A DNA stretch of 5,809 nucleotides, taken from contig NZYO01000005.1 in NCBI GenBank assembly GCA_002702235.1, positions 69,876 to 75,684 of the forward strand. The letters are read 5' to 3'. Below are positions 1-5,809 of this stretch, one piece after another; position 1 is the first letter of the stretch, and each line of letters starts with the position of its first letter. Origin of the DNA: Gammaproteobacteria bacterium. Its GTDB lineage: Bacteria > Pseudomonadota > Gammaproteobacteria > Poriferisulfidales > GCA-002705445. The notes beneath the pieces are model-generated. The model did no database searches and was not told where the DNA came from. It saw only the letters and a program-made list of their open reading frames with translations. Position numbers and translations under genes: made by a program.

Positions 1-117
1 TTAATTGACGATAAAGTATTTAGAGCTATATCTTTTGGGAATGGTAAAAACTCATACGAGGTTAGATTAAGAAATAATAGCTTCGAAGAAAGTAAGATTA
101 AAAATTTACAAATTTAG
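1..117 (+). CDS. C-terminal end of an unidentified protein (partial)
   Basis: An open frame enters from the left edge in frame 1 and runs 38 codons to a TAG stop at 115-117. The visible tail is charged and hydrophilic, with short stretches such as KVFRAISFGNG and YEVRLRNNSF, and no membrane segment or cysteine motif. I do not recognise the family from so short a piece. It is the only plus-strand frame here that fits between the window edge and the convergent CPXCG gene, and its stop overlaps the last four bases of that gene. Its base composition is like that of its neighbours. The start and most of the gene lie outside the window. It could be chance open sequence, but the neat tail-to-tail abutment with a real gene argues for a true gene end. 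Confidence 0.55.
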   Translation, partial: LIDDKVFRAISFGNGKNSYEVRLRNNSFEESKIKNLQI

Positions 118-302
118 TCATTCTCTGACTTAACATCTAATATGATATCATCTTCTGTGAATACACTCACTTGAATAACCATCGGTTTGCAGCATACTTC
201 ACAATCCTCTACATAATTTTGTTCAGATAAGCTGGAGTCTATTAATAGTGTAATTGGCTCTCCACAATATGGGCAAAATGAATTTTTTTCAACTAGATTC
301 AT
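114..302 (-). CDS. CPXCG motif-containing cysteine-rich protein
   Basis: This 62-residue protein matches the small CPXCG cysteine-rich family of proteobacteria, which has no assigned function. Two cysteine pairs are visible: C10-P-Y-C13-G near the N-terminus, and C34-E-V-C37, followed by C38, in the family-typical DCEVCCKP stretch at 33-40. Four of these cysteines probably bind one zinc ion as a zinc ribbon, which is inferred from spacing. There is no signal peptide or membrane segment, so it should be cytosolic. The length is normal for the family. The ATG start lies 11 bases after the Nudix stop, with no good Shine-Dalgarno, suggesting translation by coupling to the upstream gene. It is the last gene of the minus-strand run, and its TAA stop overlaps the convergent gene at 114-117. 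Confidence 0.85.
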   Translation of the reverse strand: MNLVEKNSFCPYCGEPITLLIDSSLSEQNYVEDCEVCCKPMVIQVSVFTEDDIILDVKSEND

Positions 303-313
303 GAAATTAGACT

Positions 314-886
314 CTAATTTCTTTTGATTACATAGTTACTATTAACTTTATCAATTATTCCAGTAAACGGTTTATTGCTTTTTTCCAAATCATAGAATAA
401 TTTTAGATTTTCAGTAATTATCGGAAATGATAATTCACCCCATGGGATTTCTTCTTTTGAATAAAGTTTTGTCTCGAATGATTCCTCTAACCCAGGACTA
501 TGTTTGCCATCCTTTAATTTTCCATAGAACATCACGTAGATTTGGCTAATATGTACTAAGCTGTATATAGAAAATATTCTCATATCAACAGGTGTAGCAT
601 TTGCTTCTTCTTCACACTCTCTTGCCGCACCAACTTCAAGCGGCTCTTCGTTTTCAAGAAAGCCCGCTGGGATTGTCCAGGTATTAAGCCTTGGTTCAAT
701 TGCTCTTTTGCATAACAGTATTTTATTTTCCCACTCTAAAATACAACCAGTTACAATATTAGGATTTTGATAGTGAATGTAACCACAATTTTTACAAACA
801 TATCTTTCTTTATTATCCCCATCAGGTATTTCAAAACTAATTTCTGAAGACCCACATTTACAGCAATTTAGAATTTCTGTTTTCAT
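314..886 (-). CDS. Nudix hydrolase with N-terminal zinc ribbon
   Basis: This 190-residue protein should hydrolyse a nucleoside diphosphate linked to another group; the substrate cannot be read from the sequence. ADP-ribose-like or dinucleotide compounds are typical of relatives. The N-terminus holds a zinc ribbon with cysteine pairs C8/C11 and C31/C34, as in the Nudix N-terminal zinc-ribbon family. The Nudix box spans residues 75-97: G75, E81, R89-E90, then E93-E94, giving the metal-binding REUxEE core. The glycine usual near the end of the box is N96, within an EEANA ending that I recall from this subfamily. The SQPWPFPxS signature of NADH pyrophosphatase NudC is absent, so it is not NudC. 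The start codon overlaps the TrpDC stop as ATGA, with AAGGA 12 bases upstream, so it is probably co-translated with trpDC. It has no obvious tryptophan-pathway role and may simply share the transcript. Confidence 0.88.
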   Translation of the reverse strand: MKTEILNCCKCGSSEISFEIPDGDNKERYVCKNCGYIHYQNPNIVTGCILEWENKILLCKRAIEPRLNTWTIPAGFLENEEPLEVGAARECEEEANATPVDMRIFSIYSLVHISQIYVMFYGKLKDGKHSPGLEESFETKLYSKEEIPWGELSFPIITENLKLFYDLEKSNKPFTGIIDKVNSNYVIKRN

Positions 887-2694
887 GCAGAAAAAATATC
901 CTTAAACGTCTGCACAGGATCATCAGATAACATAAATGTTTCGCCGATTAAAAAAGAATTAATATTATTTTTTTGCATTAGAGATATATCTTTTGAATCT
1001 TTTATTCCACTTTCTGCGACAATTATAACTTCTTCATGAATATTTTTTGACAATTCAATACAAGTATTAATATCAACTTTAAAATTCTTTAAATTTCTAT
1101 TGTTGATACCAATGATGTCAGCATTAACTTTTTGAGCAATCACTAGTTCCTCTGCGTCATGAACTTCAACTAAAACATCTAAATTTAGTTCTTTAGCTTT
1201 TGTGTACAGCTTAATGAATTCATCCTCACTTAGAGCAGCAACAATTAAGAGTATGCAATCTGCTCCCATAGTAACAGACTCATGCAGTTGATATTCATCA
1301 ACAATAAAATCTTTTCTTAAAATTGGCAAACTCGAGCTTTTCTTTGCCATTTCTAGAATAACCCCAGACCCCTTAAAATATTTTTGATCTGTGAGCACAG
1401 ATATACAAGCAGCGCCCATTTCCTCATATTTAAAGGCGATTTTAGCAGGAACTATATTTAAGTTTATATCACCTTTGCTAGGGGAAGCTCTTTTTATTTC
1501 TGCAATTACTGCTGGCTTATTTTCTTTAAGTTTTTTTAGTAAAGCACCTTTAAAGTCTCTTTTTAAAGAGCGCATGTAGTCAATTTCTGATAATGCCTCT
1601 AATGACATTTTATTTTTTCTGTCTTCAACTTCTTTTCTCTTATATTCAATTATTTCATCTAGTATATTTTTTTCTTTAGGTATGCTTTTGGTAAATTCAA
1701 CAATATCGTCAAGCTTTTTCTTTGCTTTACCAGTTTCTATCATTTCTTTTGCAAGTTTATAACTCTCTTCTAAGTTTGTACAAATTTCAGAGAGATATAT
1801 TGAAGCAGCTGCATTGATTGCAATTATTTCTTTTGCGGGTATATTTTTATTTTCAAACGCATCTAAAATCATTTGAAAGCTTTCTTCTGCTGAATTTACT
1901 TGAATAGATTCGATAGTTTCGTTTAATGAACAAAATTCATTAGCATTAATTTCATACTTAGATATTTTATTATCTTTAATTTCTAATACATGAGTATCTT
2001 TGAAAATTGATATTTCATCCAAACCATCTTCAGAATGAACAATTAAAGCTTTTTTTACCCCAAGAGCTATAAGTGCTTGGGACATTGGCTCCATTAGGTT
2101 TTGGTCAAAGACCCCAAGAACTTGCCTATCTGCGCTTGCAGGATTTGCTAATGGCCCCAATATATTAAAAATAGTTCTGGTTTTGATCATAGAACGAGCT
2201 TTCGCAACATTTTTCATTGCTGAATGATACTTTGGAGCAAACATAAAGGTTAAATTATGTTTATCAAAGCATTCAATTGCTTTTTCAATAGATAAATTTA
2301 TGTCATAGCCGGCTAGCGCTAAAAGATCGGCACTCCCAGATTTACTTGATACTGATTTATTCCCATGTTTAGCAATTTTTACTCCAGCAGATGCTGCAAC
2401 TATGGCCGATGCAGTTGATATATTAAAAGTATTAGAAGTATCGCCGCCTGTACCGCATGTATCAACAATTTTGTCTGTTTTAAGATCAATTTTTACAGCC
2501 ATTTCTCTTAGAATTTCTGCAGCACCTATTATTTCGTCAATGGATTCGCCTTTAGTTTTTAACGAAATTAAAAAACTAATAATGTCAGGCTCATCAATCG
2601 CTCCCGACATGATTTCATGCATAGCACTTTTCATTTCATCTTTACTAAGATCATTACGACTCATTACTTTTTCAATGTATTTTTCTATACTCAT
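883..2694 (-). CDS. trpDC: Bifunctional anthranilate phosphoribosyltransferase / indole-3-glycerol-phosphate synthase (TrpD-TrpC fusion)
   Basis: One 603-residue chain carries two tryptophan enzymes. Residues 1 to about 342 are TrpD, which joins anthranilate to PRPP. It shows D78-TCGTGGD-85, N91-IST, KHGN (109-112), R167 in the anthranilate-site segment, RTIFNILGPLANP (173-185) and the metal-site D226-E227. Residues 343-603 are TrpC, a (beta/alpha)8 barrel that closes the indole ring. It shows E399 and K401 in AEIKRASPSKG, LTDQKYFKGS (434-443), K461 in LRKDF, E510, N531 in GINNRNL and E561-S-G. All expected catalytic residues are present, and each half has the length of the free enzyme, so both should be active. 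There is almost no linker, and no ATG, GTG or TTG in frame at the junction. The start is 2 bases after the trpG stop with a weak Shine-Dalgarno, and the stop overlaps the Nudix start. TrpF, which acts between the two reactions, is not fused and not in the window. Confidence 0.95.
   Translation of the reverse strand: MSIEKYIEKVMSRNDLSKDEMKSAMHEIMSGAIDEPDIISFLISLKTKGESIDEIIGAAEILREMAVKIDLKTDKIVDTCGTGGDTSNTFNISTASAIVAASAGVKIAKHGNKSVSSKSGSADLLALAGYDINLSIEKAIECFDKHNLTFMFAPKYHSAMKNVAKARSMIKTRTIFNILGPLANPASADRQVLGVFDQNLMEPMSQALIALGVKKALIVHSEDGLDEISIFKDTHVLEIKDNKISKYEINANEFCSLNETIESIQVNSAEESFQMILDAFENKNIPAKEIIAINAAASIYLSEICTNLEESYKLAKEMIETGKAKKKLDDIVEFTKSIPKEKNILDEIIEYKRKEVEDRKNKMSLEALSEIDYMRSLKRDFKGALLKKLKENKPAVIAEIKRASPSKGDINLNIVPAKIAFKYEEMGAACISVLTDQKYFKGSGVILEMAKKSSSLPILRKDFIVDEYQLHESVTMGADCILLIVAALSEDEFIKLYTKAKELNLDVLVEVHDAEELVIAQKVNADIIGINNRNLKNFKVDINTCIELSKNIHEEVIIVAESGIKDSKDISLMQKNNINSFLIGETFMLSDDPVQTFKDIFSA
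1655..1674 (-). other. A7 run at the TrpD/TrpC junction (possible slippage site or sequencing hot spot)
   Basis: In the coding sense the junction codons read GAA AAA AAT (1674-1666), giving seven consecutive A residues and the heptamer A-AAA-AAT. A -1 shift here reads TAT ACT AGA and then TGA at 1657-1655. A +1 shift reads ATA TAC and then TAG at 1661-1659. Either shift would release a TrpD-sized protein of about 345 residues. The geometry is plain in the sequence, but use as a slippage site is only a possibility. Runs this long occur elsewhere in this AT-rich window, and I see no stimulatory hairpin or Shine-Dalgarno-like element. Confidence 0.2.
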
Positions 2695-2696
2695 AC

Positions 2697-3275
2697 TTAT
2701 ATATTTAAGAAATTATCTAATAGCTTATGACCAAATTCACTAGCAATTGATTCAGGATGAAATTGTACACCATAAACTTTTTTTTCTTTATGTTTAACGG
2801 CCATTATTTCGTCTATCTTATCTTCTTCATCTTTTGTCCAAGCAATTATCTCAAGACAATCTGGAATAGATTTTTTTTCAATAACTAAGGAATGATATCT
2901 TGTTGCTATGAATGGGTTATTGATTTCAGAGAAAATATTATCATTTTGATGAATTATCTTTGAGGTCTTACCGTGCATAATTTCTTTTGCCTGTATTATC
3001 TTCCCTCCAAATGCCTGACCTATACTTTGATGACCCAAACATATTCCTAAAATTGGTATTTCACCAGAAAATTTATTAATAGTTTCTATTGAGATACCGG
3101 CTTCATTAGGGGTGCATGGGCCAGGGGATATAACAATTTTTTCTGGATTCATTTTTGTTATGTCATCGATGGAAATCATATCATTCCTAACAACTTTTAC
3201 ATTTGCACCCAACTCTCCTAAATATTGGACAATGTTGTAGGTAAAAGAATCATAATTATCAATCATTAATATCAT
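2697..3275 (-). CDS. trpG: Anthranilate synthase component II (glutamine amidotransferase)
   Basis: This 192-residue class I glutamine amidotransferase frees ammonia from glutamine for TrpE to make anthranilate. The N-terminus has the family stretch [10 protein letters not shown], followed by the oxyanion-loop [10 protein letters not shown] at 51-60. The nucleophile is C79 in [15 protein letters not shown], and the triad is completed by H173 and E175 in QFHPES. Length is normal for a free TrpG; it is not fused to TrpD as in E. coli. The first ATG is preferred over the one at codon 4 because GAGGA lies 10 bases before it, inside the end of trpE, and it starts directly after the trpE stop with no gap. 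TrpG proteins of this type can also serve PabB in folate synthesis. No separate pabA or pabB is visible here, so that dual use is open. Confidence 0.96.
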   Translation of the reverse strand: MILMIDNYDSFTYNIVQYLGELGANVKVVRNDMISIDDITKMNPEKIVISPGPCTPNEAGISIETINKFSGEIPILGICLGHQSIGQAFGGKIIQAKEIMHGKTSKIIHQNDNIFSEINNPFIATRYHSLVIEKKSIPDCLEIIAWTKDEEDKIDEIMAVKHKEKKVYGVQFHPESIASEFGHKLLDNFLNI

Positions 3276-4733
3276 TTACAAATTTTCCTCTTCGAGTTTT
3301 GTTACTGCGCTTAATAACGCTTTTGCTTTATTCATTGTTTCTTCCCATTCCTTGTCTGGATCAGAGTCATAAACGATTCCAGCACCAGCTTGAACATAGA
3401 TTTGTTTATTTTTAACTATTGCAGTCCTGATGGCAATTGCAGTGTTTAAATTTCCATTCCAACTAATATATCCTATTGCTCCAGAGTAAATACCTCTTTT
3501 TGTTGGCTCAAGCTCAGCTATGATCTCCATCGCTCTAATTTTTGGAGCTCCAGATACCGTCCCTGCAGGAAAGGTTGCCTTTAAAATGTTCATTGGGGTA
3601 ATGCAATCCTCTTTTGTACCGCAAACATTTGAGACGATATGCATCACATGTGAATATTTTTCTACTATCATTTTTTCTGTAACTTTTACAGATCCAGTTT
3701 TTGTTATTCTGCCAATATCATTCCTTCCCAAATCAATAAGCATTAAATGTTCAGCTAATTCTTTTGGATCCTTCAATAACTCAGATTTAAGACTTTCATC
3801 CTCATCATTATTTTTACCTCTTTTACGAGTTCCTGCAATTGGCCTTACGGTGACTTCATTATTTTCGCATTTCACTAAAATTTCTGGCGAAGACCCTATT
3901 ATTTGAAAATCTTGGATATTTAAATAGTACATATATGGTGATGGGTTTAGCTTTCTTAAATATCTATAGTAGTCAAATGGATCCGATTCAAATTTATTGC
4001 TCAATCTTTGTGAAAGAACAACCTGCATGACATCACCTTTCGTAATATAACTTTTAGCTTTTATGACAGCTTTTTTAAAATCTTCTTCAATAAATCTTGA
4101 GGTAAATTCAAGATTTTTATTTTCTTTGGTTTTTTTAGCCTTATCTTCAATAACATTTTGTTTAATGATACTTTCAATATTTGATAGCTTTGTATCAATG
4201 TCATTGCTAAGTGAACTTATTTTTTCATTAATAATTATATTTATAGTTTTTTGCAGATTATCAACAACAATTATGTTGTGACTTACTAATAAAAATATAT
4301 CAGGTACATTTAGATCATCTTCATTAGAACTATGAAGTTTTTCTTCAATGTAGGATATAATTTCGTAACCAAAGTAACCAATTAAACCTCCACTAAAAGG
4401 TAAATTTTCTGGAAGGTTATAAACTTTAATTTTATTTGCATAATTGTCAATATCATCTAAAGGATTTGTTGATTCGCGTTCATTTTGACCCTGATGACTT
4501 TTATATATAATTTTTTTTCCTCTTACTTCAATATACTCATCAGCATCAAAGCATATAATTGAGAATCTACTAGATTTTTTTGACTCTTCAGCTGACTCAA
4601 AAAATATTGAATTATCATTTTTAAAATGCTCATAGATGTCTAGTGGTTGCAATCCATTCAAATCAATTATCTTTTGAAAAGAAACGTGTGTGTACCCTTT
4701 TGAAGTTAGCTCGGTTTTATTTAAATTCTTCAT
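3276..4733 (-). CDS. trpE: Anthranilate synthase component I
   Basis: This 485-residue enzyme converts chorismate and ammonia from TrpG into anthranilate, the committed step of tryptophan synthesis. The N-terminal half holds the likely tryptophan-feedback site: FFES at 44-47, a variant of the usual LLES, and NPSPYMYY at 263-270. Both are kept, so feedback inhibition by tryptophan is expected. The chorismate-binding half shows GSSPE (280-284), PIAGTRKRG (298-306), LIDLGRND (332-339), ATFPAGTVSGAPKIRAMEII (386-405) and the glycine-rich QAGAGIV (448-454). Alanine in PIAGT, where aminodeoxychorismate synthase PabB commonly has lysine, supports TrpE. N430 in GNLNTAIAIRT stands where aspartate is common. 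The stretch at about 190-210 is lysine-rich and looks like a variable linker. It starts 17 bases after rpe, without a strong Shine-Dalgarno. Confidence 0.96.
   Translation of the reverse strand: MKNLNKTELTSKGYTHVSFQKIIDLNGLQPLDIYEHFKNDNSIFFESAEESKKSSRFSIICFDADEYIEVRGKKIIYKSHQGQNERESTNPLDDIDNYANKIKVYNLPENLPFSGGLIGYFGYEIISYIEEKLHSSNEDDLNVPDIFLLVSHNIIVVDNLQKTINIIINEKISSLSNDIDTKLSNIESIIKQNVIEDKAKKTKENKNLEFTSRFIEEDFKKAVIKAKSYITKGDVMQVVLSQRLSNKFESDPFDYYRYLRKLNPSPYMYYLNIQDFQIIGSSPEILVKCENNEVTVRPIAGTRKRGKNNDEDESLKSELLKDPKELAEHLMLIDLGRNDIGRITKTGSVKVTEKMIVEKYSHVMHIVSNVCGTKEDCITPMNILKATFPAGTVSGAPKIRAMEIIAELEPTKRGIYSGAIGYISWNGNLNTAIAIRTAIVKNKQIYVQAGAGIVYDSDPDKEWEETMNKAKALLSAVTKLEEENL
3286..3290 (-). promoter_or_regulatory. 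Ribosome binding site of trpG inside the end of trpE
   Basis: The coding-sense GAGGA sits 10 bases before the trpG ATG and within the last codons of trpE. It supports the first ATG of trpG over the one three codons later. It also implies that ribosomes ending trpE can pass straight to trpG, which suits two subunits needed in equal amounts. Confidence 0.6.
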
Positions 4734-4750
4734 TAAATACTGAATTTTTA

Positions 4751-5410
4751 TTAACTAACTAAACTTTTCATTTCTTTGATTGTTGAAGAATAGTCTGATG
4801 AGTTGAAAATTGTTGAGCCTGATACAAAAATATTTGCACCTGCTTCGCTCACTTCTTTAATATTTTTCAAATCGATTCCCCCGTCAACTTCGATTTGAAC
4901 TTCATTACTAGTTGAAGAAATAAGTTCTTTACATTCTTTGATCTTTTGAAGCATGCCTTTTATAAATTTTTGTCCGCCAAAGCCAGGATTTACTGTCATG
5001 AGCAGTACAAAATCAATTTTTTCAATTACATGCTCTAAACATGAAATAGGGGTTGCAGGATTTAAAGCGAGTCCAGCTTTGCAATTGTGTTCTTTAATAA
5101 GGCTTAAGCTTCGATCTATATGCTTACTGGCTTCCGGATGAAAGGAAATCCAACTTGCTCCAGCTTTAGCAAAGTTATTAATTAAATCATCTACAGGCTC
5201 TGTCATTAAATGTACATCTATTGGCTTAGATATTCCATATTCGATTAGAGATTTACAAACCATTGGGCCAATTGTAAGGTTTGGCACATAGTGATTGTCC
5301 ATTACATCAAAATGTATTATGTCCGCACCAGCATCAATTACAGCATGAACTTCTTTACCAAGTTCAGCAAAATTTGCAGATAAAATTGATGGCGCTATTA
5401 AATTTTTCAT
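4751..5410 (-). CDS. rpe: Ribulose-phosphate 3-epimerase
   Basis: This 219-residue TIM-barrel enzyme interconverts ribulose 5-phosphate and xylulose 5-phosphate in the pentose phosphate pathway, and in the Calvin cycle of autotrophs. The family signatures are in order: IAPSILSANF (5-14), HFDVMDNHYVPNLTIGP (33-49) with metal ligands H33 and D35, DVHLM (65-69) with H67, MTVNPGFGGQ (138-147) and the phosphate-site EVDGGI (174-179) with D176 as both metal ligand and catalytic acid-base. Length is normal for the family. The ATG at 5410 fits the conserved N-terminus exactly, although no clear Shine-Dalgarno precedes it. It is the first gene of the minus-strand run. In Pseudomonas-like genomes rpe is usually followed by gph (phosphoglycolate phosphatase) and then trpE; here gph is absent and trpE follows after 17 bases. 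Confidence 0.96.
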   Translation of the reverse strand: MKNLIAPSILSANFAELGKEVHAVIDAGADIIHFDVMDNHYVPNLTIGPMVCKSLIEYGISKPIDVHLMTEPVDDLINNFAKAGASWISFHPEASKHIDRSLSLIKEHNCKAGLALNPATPISCLEHVIEKIDFVLLMTVNPGFGGQKFIKGMLQKIKECKELISSTSNEVQIEVDGGIDLKNIKEVSEAGANIFVSGSTIFNSSDYSSTIKEMKSLVS

Positions 5411-5432
5411 AATTTGTATATTAAAATTATAG

Positions 5433-5460
5433 ATAATAGGATAACATTATGCCATTACAA
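5433..5460 (-). promoter_or_regulatory. Candidate sigma-70 promoter of rpe-trpEG-trpDC
   Basis: On the minus strand TTGTAA (5460-5455) and TATTAT (5438-5433) are separated by 16 bases. They match the -35 and -10 consensus at four and five of six positions by eye. Transcription would begin near 5426, leaving a very short leader before the rpe ATG at 5410. In sequence this rich in A and T such matches are common, so the assignment is tentative. Confidence 0.35.
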
Positions 5461-5486
5461 AATCTGGTATTAATTATAACAAAAAT

Positions 5487-5490
5487 GGAG
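5487..5490 (+). promoter_or_regulatory. Ribosome binding site of sat
   Basis: GGAG lies 8 bases before the ATG at 5499 and is the clearest Shine-Dalgarno in the window. It fixes the start of the edge-truncated sat gene, and the encoded N-terminus MITPHGS agrees with the family. Confidence 0.7.
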
Positions 5491-5498
5491 TTACTAAT

Positions 5499-5809
5499 AT
5501 GATCACACCTCATGGTTCGGAAAACTTAAACCCACTTATAGTTGAATCCTCTGAAGAAAAAGAAAGTCTGATTAAAGCTAGCGAAAGCATGGAAAAAGTT
5601 GTTGTAAGTTCTGCAGCCGCAGGCAATTTAGTAATGTTAGGTGCTGGATATTTTAATCCACTTACCGGTTTTATGAATAAAGACGATGTTTTAGGTGTAG
5701 CAAATAACATGAAAACATCTAACGGCTTATTTTGGCCAACACCGGTTATGAATTTAGTTAAAGATGAAGCAAACTTTCAACCTGGGCAGAAAGTAGCATT
5801 GCTGGATCC
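5499..5809 (+). CDS. sat: Sulfate adenylyltransferase (ATP sulfurylase), N-terminal part
   Basis: The frame is open from ATG at 5499 to the right edge, giving about 103 residues of an enzyme that is usually around 400 long. The translation has family landmarks: MITPHGSENLNPL at the start, VVVSSAAAGNLVMLGAGYF, then NPLTGFMN, and later MKTSNGLFWPTPVMNLV. These belong to the N-terminal PUA-like domain. The catalytic QxRN and HxxH motifs would come after the edge. The enzyme interconverts sulfate plus ATP with adenosine phosphosulfate (APS) plus pyrophosphate. This single-chain form resembles the Sat of dissimilatory sulfur metabolism, where sulfur oxidisers run it towards ATP; the assimilatory CysDN type is unrelated. 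Direction of use is inferred, because aprAB or other partners are not visible. It diverges from rpe and has a good ribosome binding site. Confidence 0.9.
   Translation, partial: MITPHGSENLNPLIVESSEEKESLIKASESMEKVVVSSAAAGNLVMLGAGYFNPLTGFMNKDDVLGVANNMKTSNGLFWPTPVMNLVKDEANFQPGQKVALLD

Larger units (their letters stand above)
5411..5498 (+). promoter_or_regulatory. Divergent intergenic region between rpe and sat
   Basis: This 88-base, very AT-rich spacer is the only substantial gap in the window and must hold the start signals for both the rpe-trp run and sat. I see no leader peptide, riboswitch or strong hairpin in it. On the plus strand no convincing -35/-10 pair could be chosen for sat: TTGTAT at 5414-5419 with TAGGAT at 5437-5442 (17-base spacer) is the best of several weak pairs. 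On the minus strand a perfect TATAAT occurs at 5473-5478, but no matching -35 box lies at the right distance. Confidence 0.6.

Noticed and set aside
314..886. Possibility that the Nudix protein is NADH pyrophosphatase NudC
   Set aside because: It has a zinc ribbon, but the SQPWPFPxS signature after the Nudix box is missing and the protein is shorter than NudC.
1391..1579. Plus-strand open frame of 62 codons, with similar short ones at 4063-4281 and 4953-5141
   Set aside because: Each lies fully inside a well-conserved gene on the other strand and lacks a family match or start signal.
2402..2743. Plus-strand open frame of 113 codons opposite the TrpD half
   Set aside because: It is a shadow of the trpD coding strand. 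Its hydrophobic look comes from reading that strand in reverse.
3520..3906. Plus-strand open frame of 128 codons
   Set aside because: It lies antisense to the conserved chorismate-binding half of trpE. Its translation has no recognisable motif, and it has no ribosome binding site that I could see.
3276..4733. Possibility that the chorismate enzyme is PabB
   Set aside because: PIAGT rather than a lysine-containing motif, the kept tryptophan-site motifs, and the trpG-trpDC context all favour TrpE.
5510..5710. Minus-strand open frame of 66 codons at the right edge
   Set aside because: The plus strand here encodes a clear Sat N-terminus with a good ribosome binding site, so this is a shadow.
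5804..5809. Window ends exactly in GGATCC (BamHI site)
   Set aside because: It may reflect a cloned fragment end, but further GGATCC sites occur inside trpE (near 3766 and 3979), so it says nothing about biology.
1..5809. Mobile elements, CRISPR repeats, tRNA or other RNA genes
   Set aside because: Reading both strands showed no repeat units, terminal inverted repeats, transposase motifs or tRNA-like folds; nearly all of the window is coding.

Overview
This is an AT-rich window (roughly one third G+C by eye) of tightly packed bacterial genes. Its core is a minus-strand run, read from right to left: rpe, trpE, trpG, a fused trpD-trpC gene, a zinc-ribbon Nudix hydrolase, and a small CPXCG cysteine-rich protein. 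To the right, a plus-strand gene cut by the window edge is the start of ATP sulfurylase (sat). It diverges from rpe across an 88-base spacer. To the left is the last 38 codons of an unidentified plus-strand gene, whose stop codon overlaps the end of the minus-strand run by 4 bases.

The organism is probably a gammaproteobacterium. The order rpe ... trpE-trpG-trpD-trpC, with trpF/B/A elsewhere, is familiar from Pseudomonas-type gammaproteobacteria, and the CPXCG protein is also common there. The Sat N-terminus resembles the enzymes used by sulfur oxidisers. With the low G+C and very short spacers, this fits a marine or symbiotic sulfur oxidiser of the SUP05/Thioglobus kind. That placement is inference and was not tested by a search.

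The genes cover the first steps of tryptophan synthesis. TrpE and TrpG make anthranilate from chorismate and glutamine. The TrpD half adds phosphoribose from PRPP. The TrpC half makes indole-3-glycerol phosphate after an isomerase step (TrpF), which is not in the window. Rpe serves the pentose phosphate or Calvin pathway and so stands close to PRPP supply. Spacing within the run is 17, 0, 2, -4 and 11 bases, which suggests one transcript started in front of rpe. No trp leader peptide, attenuator or clear terminator was seen.

The most unusual item is the single-chain TrpD-TrpC protein of 603 residues. A run of seven A residues lies exactly at the domain junction, and a shift there in either direction meets a stop at once. 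Otherwise this is an ordinary biosynthetic region. I did not find a defence system, mobile element, RNA gene or CRISPR array. No stretch longer than 300 bases lacks a gene.
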